From NCBI GenBank assembly GCA_004335635.1, contig QAXH01004865.1:316-32783 (forward strand): 32,468 bases of DNA, written 5' to 3'. This document shows positions 10,701-20,704 of this stretch, piece after piece. The notes beneath the pieces are model-generated. The model had not been told where the DNA came from. It searched no databases and saw nothing but the letters and a program-made list of their open reading frames with translations. Origin of the DNA: Chloromonas sp. AAM2. Taxonomy: Eukaryota; Chlorophyta; Chlorophyceae; Chlamydomonadales; Chlamydomonadaceae. The number at the start of each line of letters is the position of its first letter. Position 1 is the stretch's first letter. The translations under genes and the position numbers were made by a program.

Positions 10701-11090
10701 CACTCGACCAACTCAACCAGCTGCGCGGTGCGTGCGTCCAACCACAAACTGGCCCTGACCTTACCCTAACCTAACCCTAGCTCTATTCTCAGCAAACGCC
10801 GTGCTTACCAGTCCCATCGAGCCTGTGAATTGCAGATGCCAAGACAACTGCAGCAGATGACACTTCTGCTTTACTGCAACAGAACACAGCAGACAGGCGG
10901 CATGCATCGTCTGCTGACCACATGCTCTTCCTTGTGTGACATGCACACACGCACAGGTGTGGGCACGAACTTGGGCAACTACGCCACCGGCAGCCCTGAT
11001 TTCCTGAGCAGTCTGCAGGACAGCATCAGCGAGTTCACCGGCAACATGGGAGCGCTCAGGGGCGCCGGAATGGGCCAGAAGAGTGGATAA
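4704..11090 (+). CDS. Secreted P/Homo B-like domain protein with long Asn/Ala/Thr-rich tail
   Basis: Sixteen exons: 4704-5009, 5324-5503, 5718-5827, 6091-6453, 6601-6705, 7013-7283, 7604-7755, 8029-8090, 8358-8494, 8744-8941, 9123-9262, 9429-9489, 9788-9877, 10198-10299, 10610-10727, 10957-11090. They total 2529 nt (842 aa), all GT..AG and in phase. Residues 1-27 form a signal peptide (hydrophobic core VVFALVLIVGFAG). Residues about 55-212 resemble the P/Homo B domain of proprotein convertases: INGSFQPAQLLSGLSA, GVWLLRAVDLTPG and LTLSSWALELC match its characteristic C-terminal half. No subtilisin catalytic domain is encoded. Residues 213-842 are Ala/Asn/Thr/Ser-rich and probably helical, with over a dozen N-glycosylation sequons and a heptad array at 267-301. 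The only cysteines are C55 and C212. An extracellular, perhaps wall or matrix, role is inference; the fold call is moderate. Confidence 0.78.
6287..6391 (+). repeat. 21-bp/7-residue tandem coding repeat in exon 4 of the P-domain gene
   Basis: Residues 267-301 read as five consecutive seven-residue units: VADATKA, VSDATRA, VTNASTA, VTDATLT, TANATAF. The consensus is V-x-D/N-A-T/S-x-A. Hydrophobic residues recur at positions 1, 4 and 7, so an amphipathic helix is plausible, and two units carry NxS/T sequons. DNA-level identity is moderate (gccactaaggctgtg, gctactcgagcagtg), which points to an old duplication. Confidence 0.7.
10520..10609 (+). repeat. 32/33-bp tandem duplication ending at the exon 15 splice acceptor
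   Basis: Copies start at 10520, 10553 and 10585 (gctcagccctgtattgggtg and relatives). The third runs into the acceptor gtgccgcag at 10601-10609. Copy 2 carries a second acceptor-like gctgcag ending at 10577; using it would add 32 nt and shift the frame. Confidence 0.7.
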
Positions 11091-11729
11091 GCCGCACCCA
11101 TGGCTGAGCTGGGACCTATTGGCTACAGGATTGAAGCCATGGCGCTCAAGGGCTTAGCAGTGCGTGCGCAGCTGGGTACTTCAGCAGCTTGAAGCCTGGC
11201 CTGTAGCGCAGTTGAAATCCCAATCTGACGAAACTTACAAGGCTTAGTGCTGGTGGTGCGGTTGGCACGCGATTGAGTGAACACGTTTGGGTGATTGATA
11301 ACGTTTGGCAGGAAACCAAGGGTGGAGATCCATCAAACTGTTGGGTAGCGCTTGTCTTCTGCTAGACAGGGCAGACTTTGGCCATGCCTGGAACAAGTCT
11401 GGTGATCGCTTCTGAGACCCTCTGGTGCTATCTTGCACGTGCAGTGATCCATTAAGCACGTGCATGCCCTCATGTGATCCTTCTCCATACCCCACGTGAT
11501 ACGTGAATGATTATAACAGTGGGATTGTTAGGGTTGGGTTGAAGACACCATTGTCCATGCCAGCGGTTGGGCTTGTTTTCAGACTGTGTGTGTATGTCAC
11601 GCCCATGCAGTCACAGCTAGCCCTGTTGGTTGCCGTTGCCCAGGCCTTATCTCAGATTGAGCAGGTTGAGCAGTTCTAAGTTGTATCTCCTATGACGTGT
11701 TGATACTGATAGGCTTTTGGAGTACTTCT

Positions 11730-11734
11730 TGTAA
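11730..11734 (+). terminator. Candidate TGTAA poly(A) signal of the P-domain gene
   Basis: TGTAA lies 640 nt past the stop codon at 11088-11090, a usual 3' UTR length for these algae. I saw no closer copy. Tentative. Confidence 0.35.
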
Positions 11735-12810
11735 GCATTAAGACGTTCCACAAGATGTTTGCCAGCCCTGTAGGTCCTGTCTTTTAGTTCGCTGTCCCAG
11801 CATTGGCCCTGTGGTACCGTGTACCACAAAACCCGTTGTCCATCCCCGTGTGCGATTGACGCACAGACGAATACCCCCGTGTTGCCCTGGCACACACAGT
11901 GTGGCCACAGCCCCTGGGAGAACCACGCACAGCAAATTGCGACCCCAGGTCGACACTTGCTCCCCACAACGGGCACTTGCAACACCGATTACTGTGCCCT
12001 GCGTCAGCGCCCGGACATCTCCAGGTTGTCACCCAGGCTCATGAGTGCTTGCAATGTGGCGACCAGCAAGGGTTGATGTACTTAGCGTAAAAGCTGAGGG
12101 TGGTGATGCAGACATCAATCTGTACGGTGCCCAAGTTCGGTGGTAAAAACGGGTTCGGGGTAAAAACAGGTATTACAGCGGCAGGCCCCACACTCACCGA
12201 GCGTGGAAGCTAGCCATGCAAGGCGCCAATACAGAAGTGAAAACCCCAGCAAGCTGTAGACTGTTTGCCCTTAGCGGCTGTCGCAATGCAGCGACAGTAC
12301 TCAGAAACGTTTCTAAAACAAAAAACCACTGTTAAGCTGGGTTCTTGCAGCGAGGCAGTTGATAGCTGCCTGGCGGCCCCAGCAGGTTCAAAGAATTTGT
12401 CAACAAAGAAGGCTTGACGCTTGGCGTCTTTCCAGCCTGCTAGAGTTGTGAAAGCATTAAAAGAAAACAAGCCGTAGCGTAATAACAAGCCTCAAGTACA
12501 GCAGCAAACGGAACTGCACGTGCATCCTAAGCACCCTATGCGCAGCCTTCAATTGTACACCCCCATCTTATGGCATGAAGAAAGCTGCTGAGGTAAACAA
12601 CACACGCCTGCCAAATGCCAGCACCAAGTCTTCGAACTCCATAAAGCCTCAGATGCCTGCAACCTCAAGCCGTTTCTGCACACGTCCTCAGCAGGACGCT
12701 ATCAATTTGCCATTCAAGCAATGAGCTTCAGACCAGGAGTCGTTCTACCTGACCAGGCTGTATTCAGAGCCTGCCCTTCGCCACTCTGCATGGGCCGTCA
12801 TGCCGTACTG

Positions 12811-12858
12811 CCTGTACCACCATGATGCCTGTACCACCATGATGCCTGTACCACCATG
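12811..12858. repeat. 17-bp tandem repeat, three copies
   Basis: The unit cctgtaccaccatgatg starts at 12811, 12828 and 12845, with the last copy diverging at its end. It lies in the presumed 3' flank of the malate dehydrogenase gene. Confidence 0.85.
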
Positions 12859-13368
12859 ACCATTGACATATGTACACAAACATACTGCGGTACACCGGTT
12901 CCCGCCACTCTGCAGTCGCCCTGCATGAACCATCGGGACCATTGCAAGGTGTACACGGCCATCTGAGTACCAGACCGCCCTTGGGCTGCATGCCACAGTG
13001 ACTGTCGGACAACGGGTGCTGTCCCGCTGCGCTCCTCCCTGCGCTGACGGGCTGCACTTCTCCCCTCGCTCCTCAAGCCGAGTGCACGTGCTCCTGCTGC
13101 CTCGGTCCCTTTGACCTTCAGATCATGTGCTACATCACTTCCTTCCGTGTTCGGGCCATGCAACTCATAGCATCGCGGCCATTGCTGGCAGGTATGCTGC
13201 TGCACTCCACACAGTCCATGGTGCATCACCGTCGTCACATCACAGCCACTGAAGCCTGTGATGTCCACCATGCCCCAGTGTTCAGTTCCCTGCCTGGCAC
13301 TGCGCTGCCAGGTCCTCACGCCATGTGGATCAACGCCAGCCCATGTGAATCAGCACACTGAGGCGGCA

Positions 13369-16300
13369 TCAGTTCCCAGCCAGGCACTGCGCCGCCAGGT
13401 CCTTCTCCTCCACCAGCTCGGCCTCAGTGATGCGCAGCCGGGCCAGGGAGGCGGAGTCAAGCGTGAGGCCTGCACCCGGGGCAAGGGAATGGCGTACGTT
13501 GGACAGTACGGTCAACAAGCCTGGGGCAGATGGAACCCTCAACGCTCCAGTGCAGCCAGACACTTCTTAGCAGCCACCAAGGTGCCAGGTTCCAAGAGGC
13601 CAGCGTGAGGAGCTGCTTAAAGAACAATGTGTTTAAAGAACATCCACCGGCGATATGTAGGTGATACCTGCCCTTCAGGCACTGTTATGAACCTGCTACA
13701 CAACCCAACAGCCCATAGTTTGCATGCAGTACCCGGACAAAACCACCGCACCATCACTGCACCAGCGATGCCTTTTGCCCATGGCCTGCTCACAACCTTG
13801 CTGGACACCAAACGGATTCCAAGCGCCAACCTGAAAGGATGCTTGTGCTTACCCACCTTGCACGATGCTCCACTTGCCCGCCCTGCACGTGACGGGGAAT
13901 GAGAAGACCAGCCCCGGCTGCGTGCCGTAGGAGCCGTCCGACACCACCCCCATGGACACCCACTGCCCGGGAGGAGTGCCAAGAACCTGAAGGGGGGGAG
14001 AACGCAATGCAATCTTGGCCAATGAGGAGGGGGGGCGTACAATGCTGCACACCGGCACTGGACGAACATACGAACAAGAGAGCATCAAATGCTAACATGG
14101 TACCAGTGTAGCTTAGGAACAGCCGCTTGCGATGCCGACTCGCAGACAACAGCCTGCCACCCAGCAAGACACACATGCGCATGCAGTAGGCGATGTCAAT
14201 AGAGGCACACTCCCACAAACATATACATACACACACACACACACCTACCCACACAGGCACTCACCCAGTCGCGCATGTGGTCGCACACCGATGATGCCGC
14301 CGACAGTGCCGAGCTGAGCCCCCTTGCCTTGATGATGGCCGCGCCCCGCTGCTGCACCGTGGCGATGAAGGGCCCGTCAAGCCACGCGTCGTCCCGGATG
14401 GCAGAGCGGATCGGCATGCCGCGCACGGAGCCGTGGTTGACGTCTGGGTACCTGTACGGGGAATGTAACAACGGGGGATGTAACGGTAAATCTGTGTTTT
14501 GATATGTCATGCATGTGCGTGTATATCAAATGTAACAGGGAGAAACATAGGAGGAATGTATGGTGTACGTTTCAGTCGGTGGAAACTGGTAACGAAACGG
14601 TTACCAGAACATGTGACTCCGACCGTTGCGTTTGTAGCCGTTGTTGCCGTGACGTTGTTGTTATGCGTGTGACAAGTATGCCAATGCGGTACTCACTGTG
14701 TTGAGGAGTGATTTCCCCAGATGATGACGTTCTTGACCTCTGTGTTCAGTGCCCCCGTCCGCTCACACACCTGACGACCAGATGCAGGGACAGGGCAAGG
14801 GGCCGGACGCCTGTCACGCCTGTGAGATGATTTCGCAGCAGATGTCCCGACTCGCTTGCGGCAGGTCCAAACACGCAAGGTCAGTACCCCTAACCGTCTC
14901 TCATTCATGACTGCAATCATTCCTTGAAAGGCTGGCGACGCTGCTATGCCAGCCAACCCATGAAGTCGTGAAGCCGGACTCAAAGGAATCATCAAGAACT
15001 CACCTGCCCTCATGACCTCCTATCCATCCGCCCCCTGACAGTCAACGACTACAAGCGCAATCAATCCTTGCCGTCCCCTGCGTTGCTGCTCTTGCCGCAT
15101 GTCAAGAGTTGTATCTCATGCTCAGTGCCCACCCGCTGTCAGTCGATGACTACAAGCGTAGATAGAAGGGTACACGATTGTCAATGATCCCCCTGTCCCA
15201 TGTGGCCTGTGCCCACCTGGCTCACTGCCCTGTTGTGGTCCAGGCGCGTGAGGCACGTGATGTTCTCGCGGGGGATGCTGGAGGCGTTCTGTGACAGGAT
15301 GAACGCGTTGGTGTTGGCTGCGGAACAGGCCAGCATCACACCACTGTGTGAGGCGTTGGTGTGAAGTTCGTCAGTCAAGTCAGGAGGCCTCAACTCCAAC
15401 ATGCTCGCAGTGACGAGCGCGTGTCAGGTGTGAGGCTACGCCACAAACGCCATGCATTGCATCCTCACACCTGGGACCCTGGCGGCATAACTGTTAGCAT
15501 AACTGTTATCAAAATGTGCCCTGCAAACTTCCCGTCAGGGGTTGCAGGAGGCCAGGGTGATGAAGGCGACGCAAGCAATGTATGCAGGTCCGCTCATGAA
15601 TGCATAACCCAGCCATCTGTCTAATCATGAATGCGTGTTCCGCCTGCCTCGGGTGTGCCCCTTGCCTCCCCACCTGGGTTTGCCACCACCACCACCTTGA
15701 CTCCCGGGGAGGCGGACTTGGCCAGGGCAGACGCTTGGGCAGCGTAGATTGCAACCTGAAGCACAAGAAGAGGCGTACACAGACGGCATGAGTAGACGAA
15801 TAGTTCAGTTTTCACATGGCAATGGCTCTGCACAAGAGCCCTGAGGCCACTTGTCGTGTGCTTGTACTTGTCGTGAAACGACACACACATCTCCAACACC
15901 GACATCTCCAATACAGACTGTTGGTCAAGCACAACCGTTGCCCATCTCCGTCTTGAACTCTGTTGGCATAGGACCTGCCGACACGTGCTGCACTCTGCAC
16001 TGCGGCAACATGCATCCATAACTAGTCTAGTGACAGCCGGGTGCCACCAGTCATGATTGCCTGTTGTGGCAATGCCTGTAGCAATCAATGCCTGTAGCAA
16101 TGGCTGTAACTGCAAGCGATGGCCAACGCCATGCTGATGGTGCCCGTGCCCGTGCCCGTCCCCATGATCCCTTATCCTTATCTCACGTTCTTTGCCATGA
16201 CGTCCTTCCGCTCCTCGCCCGCCTTGCGGGGGTACCCGCCCACCATCACCGCCACGTCAACACCCGCTGCAGCGGCCTCGGGACTCGTGAACGTGAACAC

Positions 16301-17334
16301 TCCTGCGGCAAACAAAGGTGGACAAACGCATGCACGGCAGCCCAACTCACAGCCCTTTCCGGACTGTAGGCCATGTAACAACAAGTTGGTACCTTCTCTC
16401 CTGCAAGTTTTCTTCAGGAAAAATACCCTGTGTAGAAAATCAAACATTATCAAGGCAAGGCGAATGGTGTGAATCGATGACAACTGCACCATGCCGGCAC
16501 CAAGCGAAAAACTACAGGCGCTCAAGCCCCCCTGCTCTTGATAGACGAATGCACCTCTTGCTAGAGTACAAGTCCAAGCATGCTAGAAAGGCATGGACGC
16601 GTGAATCATGCGAGCAGGGCAAAGTCTTCGACTCACAAGAACAAAGAAAAGAATACACACATAGCCACATGCATCACTCACCCTGCAGAAGAGGAAAGGC
16701 AGCATCCATGAGCTCCATGCGCACCCCATCAAGTGCTTGCTTGGCAGGCTCGATGTCCAGCAGGTGCAGAATGACAGGCTGGTCAGCGCCCAGCATGCGT
16801 CCCGCTGCCACCTGCAGCATGTCATGTTGGCCACATGCGCACATGCATGTGAAGGCCAGGTGCAGCTGTGGTAGTGGCACTAAAGCGAAAGGTGATCCAT
16901 GACATTGGTGTTGCTGCCATGTGCTGAGGTTGGCACTAGGCAGATGCCTGTGCACGTGCTAAGGGGTTTTCGGTACTGAATCGAGGCACACGCACCATTG
17001 GCACTAAAGCATAACCGATCTGACCTGCATTGTGTTGAAGGTTAGGCCAAGGTTAGGGTTGATCGTCAGGTTGAGTCCGAAGTTGGCAACAATACTTTCG
17101 ACATGATTGACGAGGATTGCGCAGTGGCGAACTCTTTCCGCGCTCAAACCCTTTTGCCATGAGGTTACTCGAGCACAAAGTGCGATGCACGCGCGTACCT
17201 GCTGCTCCAGTTATCAACACCTTGAGCGCCTTCTTGCTCGTGCGCTTGGACAACATCTGGGCTGCCACCGTCGCTGCGACACCGGCGACAGCACCAGCAG
17301 CAAGGACGAGAGGCATGTTGATGTTGGACTTCAT
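13369..17334 (-). CDS. MDH: NAD-dependent malate dehydrogenase, plant cytosolic clade, with hydrophobic N-terminal extension
   Basis: Interconverts malate and oxaloacetate with NAD(H). Ten minus-strand exons: 17334-17199, 17024-16996, 16811-16682, 16302-16187, 15755-15674, 15317-15217, 14770-14697, 14451-14265, 13986-13857, 13469-13369. They total 1086 nt (361 aa) and all junctions keep phase. The sequence shows the Rossmann loop TGAAGQIGY (about 42-50), Asp in LLDIEPA (NAD preference), the substrate-Arg loop [31 protein letters not shown], catalytic His in [37 protein letters not shown], and [13 protein letters not shown]. These are cytosolic plant MDH signatures, not those of NADP-MDH. Cytosolic homologues are about 332 aa. 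The extra N-terminus ([10 protein letters not shown]..., with about 20 hydrophobic residues at 7-27) is unusual. An in-frame TGA upstream fixes the first Met at 17334. Confidence 0.94.
14225..14244. repeat. (CA)n microsatellite in malate dehydrogenase intron 8
   Basis: acatac followed by about eight CA dinucleotides, located a few tens of bases from the exon 8 donor at 14264. Confidence 0.9.
16996..17024 (-). other. 29-nt micro-exon 2 of the malate dehydrogenase gene
   Basis: Bounded by acceptor acaatgcag and donor gtgcgt, this exon supplies two bases of a Gly codon and then QIGYALVPM. It completes the dinucleotide-binding loop TGAAGQIGY and joins in phase to [12 protein letters not shown] of exon 3. 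No alternative nearby sequence restores this invariant motif. Confidence 0.88.
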
Positions 17335-17739
17335 TTTGAATTCTTTCGGGCAGATGCGCGCAGCCCAGACTCAGTTGCGCAGCCTGCAAACTTTGTGGGT
17401 CACCGGGTTGAACATTCAGTTGCCACGTCGGCCTTTTCGGTTACAACTTCGGTTCAGTCGCTGGCGACGAACTGGCAACGGACGAGCTGGCGGTTGTGTA
17501 TGCATGTAGACAGTGTATGCATGTAAACCTGGTAGGGGTTCCCTCCTTCCCCTCCCCACTCTCAACCCTCTGTGTCCCCCCCCCCCACACACACAACTTT
17601 CACACAACTTTGAAACAGGTCTACATAAGTGTACATACTCTACACTACAAACCAAGAAACAAGAAGGCCAGGAGGAAGGACGACTGAGGTCAGTAAGGGA
17701 GGGAGCAAATAGTCTTTGTGAAAGCATTGTTTGAGGTGT

Positions 17740-17773
17740 ACCCAGGTACCTAAGGTACATATACCCAGGTACC
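17740..17773. repeat. Paired acccaggtacc repeat upstream of malate dehydrogenase
   Basis: Two exact 11-bp copies begin 23 bp apart, with a further ggtac between them. ggtacc is self-complementary, so the segment can be read as clustered small palindromes. It lies about 410 bp upstream of the malate dehydrogenase start. A regulatory role is unproven. Confidence 0.6.
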
Positions 17774-20629
17774 CAGATGTTCGCATGGCGCGTAGCTGAG
17801 ATGCGCAGGCGGCAACGGTAGGGGTAGGGCTCCAAGTGCACACCCAAAGGGCATGATGCTGTTCCTGGGTTCCTGGGTCTCAAGATGTTGGGGAGATCAC
17901 TTGGCGTTCATGGGCGTCAACTAAGGTGTCAAATGCTACAGACCAGCAGACGGCTTCGGCAGTTGCTGTGGCCAAGGGCGTATCGGCGGTACTCAAGGAG
18001 CCTGCACAACAAGTATTGTTGGGTGGTCACAACACGAGCTGCCTGTTGGCATGGTGGTTGTGTAGTATGCGCGAGCGGACTGTATCAACAAAGTTGTTGT
18101 CAGCATCAGCAGCTGTTATGTGGCAACAGAAGGTGGTAGTAGCAACAGTATGTGTTGTGTCATGAACATTCAAGATGCGTGAGCCTACACCACACCACAA
18201 ACTTGAGTCGGCCCCTGTATACCAAGTCTGAGTCCCTGAGTCGCTGGTTTTCTGGGTGCTGCCTAATTGCAACCATGTAGCGGCCAAGTGCATGCATGAA
18301 CCTGGTTGGATGACACCAGACTGAGAAGCAATGAGTCCAAAGTCCAAGCCTAACAATGGTAACGTCTTCAGGTGTGTGGGCAGTAGTGTGTAGTGCAGTC
18401 CTCGTGCCCATGCACACAGCAGCCCTGTAGTCATCCAGTTGTACATTCTCAGTTCTAGTCCAGCACTTCTCCGTGCGTCAGGCAGTGATAGGCAGGCCAC
18501 CTAGACAGCTTTACAGCCCAACAGGCCAACCAACGACCATCTGCCTGCAAACAAGCACAGTGCGCTTTGTGCAGCACACTGCATATCAATGAGCAGCAGT
18601 GCATAACATACAATAGTCAGTGCATGCAGGCCTGACTATCATCATGCCGCCTTGCTAAGCATCGCGTACGGCTGATAGAACAGGATACGAGAAGACAAGC
18701 ACATTGACACAACCTACCCAGGGTATTTGATGCACGTGAGGGAAATCGCCATGTCCGTTGCCAAGGGCCAACAGTTAGCACGTCAGGCCAAAGAACTCGA
18801 GCACAAGCATTACACGCCAGGCAAGCAGCCCTGGGAAGCGTGTGTCTATCTGCCGTCTAGGCCCTCAAAGGCCCCGCAAGCGAACATGTTATCAAAGGGC
18901 GTAAACGCCACGCACACCAATGCAAATGGCCTAATTCCTTAATGTCAGAATGCGCCAGGGCACGTGAACCTTCCAAGCATGAAGTGCATCGCAACAGGTA
19001 TGTCCACGCTCACAAGCTCTATTCAAGCTACAACACTAAGAAAGCTCAGTATGTGGGACAGGCGGCATAGCCTTGTGATCGCCATAGGCGTCCGTCCATG
19101 TAATGACCACTCTACACACACCAATGGCATGCTGTGCATTACAAGGGCGTGACTGCCAAGCATAGCAACAACGCCTCTCCCTCAGTCTCAACCGACAGCA
19201 GGTGTAACTGTTCAATGCACAATCGCTGGCCATGCGACAGTAACAGCCCAAGGCAATGCTCGTGAAGCTGAGCACTAGGTTGCGCACAAAACAACTAATC
19301 ATGACGACTGTCGCCCCAGAACTTCAGCATCTAATCGCAGGGAATGGCACCATTGCTCTTGTAAACTATAAGGTGAAACCTGCCACGGTGGAGCAACCAC
19401 ACCAACACCAAAAGCCTTGGACACCACGGCTTTGAAATCCGGCCAAACACAACACAATGCGCCGCCCTTGTCTCCCTACGATCATCTAGACCGGGAATGT
19501 CAACAGGCCCGAGGTGCTCAACTCGCCAAACACAAGCTTAAAGCAAACCAACCAATGCTAGATGTGTCTGGACGTCGCATATAGAAAACAATGACGTTCT
19601 TTGAATGTCACAGATAAGCGTTACTGAATCTTCCTCGAGACAGTCGAGGTTCGATCGGCTACAGTGTCATCCCATCACCACTTATTGCCTCCGCTGGCAT
19701 ATACAGCTGGCTTGGCTGAAATGGTTGCGGCCATCTCCCCCAGCCACTCTTAGCTCCGCAACCCCAGACGTCTGAACGCCAAGAGCTATAGCAACTGCCA
19801 ACTTCAACAAGGACAAGTTCAACACCTCATACTTCAACAGAGAGTGAATAAAAGGCTCCATCACATGTAATAAAAGGCTGATTAATCTGAAATCAATGGC
19901 CTTATGGCCATCCAGGATCTCCACACGTACAATTCAACAGTACATTCTAGACACGCGTCATGCTACACTTGAGACTCAATCCACTGACAGTTCGAACATT
20001 TCCGCGTGCTGCTGCAGTGGTGTCACACTAAAAGAGCCCAGCAAGCAGCGTGATAACAACATCTTGGTTCCTGGGCTGCTTAACAAATATGGACATACTC
20101 CTACAGGACAAACCAGGAGTTGGTAAAGAAACGTTTTTGGAACCGTTACTCATTCCAAACGCGGCATCTTACAGCCGCAAGTGTAGAGCACACCACCCAA
20201 ACGTATGGATGACAGTGCAAAGGGCTCCCGGTTGAATCTGCATGCGCGCACACATGTGAGCTGCCTGCTGATCCTTGCTCTCAAGCCCACCCCTGCTGTG
20301 TGCTGCCAGTGCTTGGCCCATTCTGCGCTGGAATCATCTGCTGTGTGAGGCTAGCCCATGTGGCCTGCTTCTTGTTGCCGCTGCTGCTGCCAAGACTCAA
20401 ACCTGCATATTGCAACAGCCATAAGGTCTATTGGGCCTGTAACACAGCATAGTAGCAAAGAGCCGTGTGAGGTTTTTGATAAGGGCTTTGTCAAAGCCGC
20501 CAGCTTCCTGTAGTTGAGCTCTTGGTGTTCAAATTGCCATCAAATGCCCCACGGCATGTCGTGCAGTAGCTTCCACTGTCCAGCCAGTCCATACACTCAC
20601 CCTTAGTCATGTTTTAACAAATGTACAGA

Positions 20630-20634
20630 TTACA
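20630..20634 (-). terminator. TGTAA poly(A) signal of the kinase gene
   Basis: TTACA on the plus strand reads TGTAA on the minus strand, about 70 nt downstream of the kinase stop at 20705-20707, inside AT-rich DNA (gattacaatacag). It is the best-placed signal for this transcript. Confidence 0.45.
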
Positions 20635-20704
20635 ATACAGTTGTGACGTGCTTGCACAAACAACCTTTGAGCATAGCTGCGTGTCTGACACATCCTGAGA
20701 CCTT

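Larger units (their letters stand above)
11091..13368. other. Intergenic / convergent 3' UTR stretch, no gene seen
   Basis: It lies between the stop of the P-domain gene (11088-11090) and the stop of the malate dehydrogenase gene (13369-13371). A plus-strand TGTAA at 11730-11734 could end the first transcript, and a minus-strand TGTAA (TTACA at 12173-12177) could end the second. A 17-bp tandem repeat lies at 12811-12858. The open frames of up to 173 codons here have cysteine/tryptophan-rich, unpatterned translations that overlap on both strands, so I do not call them. Confidence 0.5.
17335..20704. other. 3.4-kb intergenic stretch, no gene seen
   Basis: It lies between the malate dehydrogenase start and the kinase stop, so it should hold the former's promoter and the latter's 3' UTR. 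Visible items are a C-tract followed by CA repeats (about 17576-17595), a repeated acccaggtacc (17740-17750 and 17763-17773), and a duplicated aataaaaggct near 19845-19880. Frames up to 157 codons have no family signature or exon-like organisation. A weak B-box-like ggttcgatc near 19650 lacks a tRNA fold. Confidence 0.5.

Noticed and set aside
10760..10784. Telomere-like cctaaccctaaccc in intron 15 of the P-domain gene
   Set aside because: Only two or three irregular units, inside an intron. Similar short ggttaggg bits occur near 17045 and 11530, so it is not an interstitial telomere.
12798..13319. 173-codon minus-strand open frame next to the malate dehydrogenase stop
   Set aside because: The translation is Cys/Trp/His-rich without hydrophobic patterning or family motif, it crosses the 17-bp repeat, and other long frames overlap it on both strands.
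17107..17526. Two overlapping plus-strand frames of 130-139 codons
   Set aside because: They are antisense shadows of malate dehydrogenase exon 1 and its promoter, with no motif of their own.
19640..19665. B-box-like ggttcgatc suggesting a tRNA
   Set aside because: No A box at the right distance and no cloverleaf pairing or acceptor stem could be drawn.
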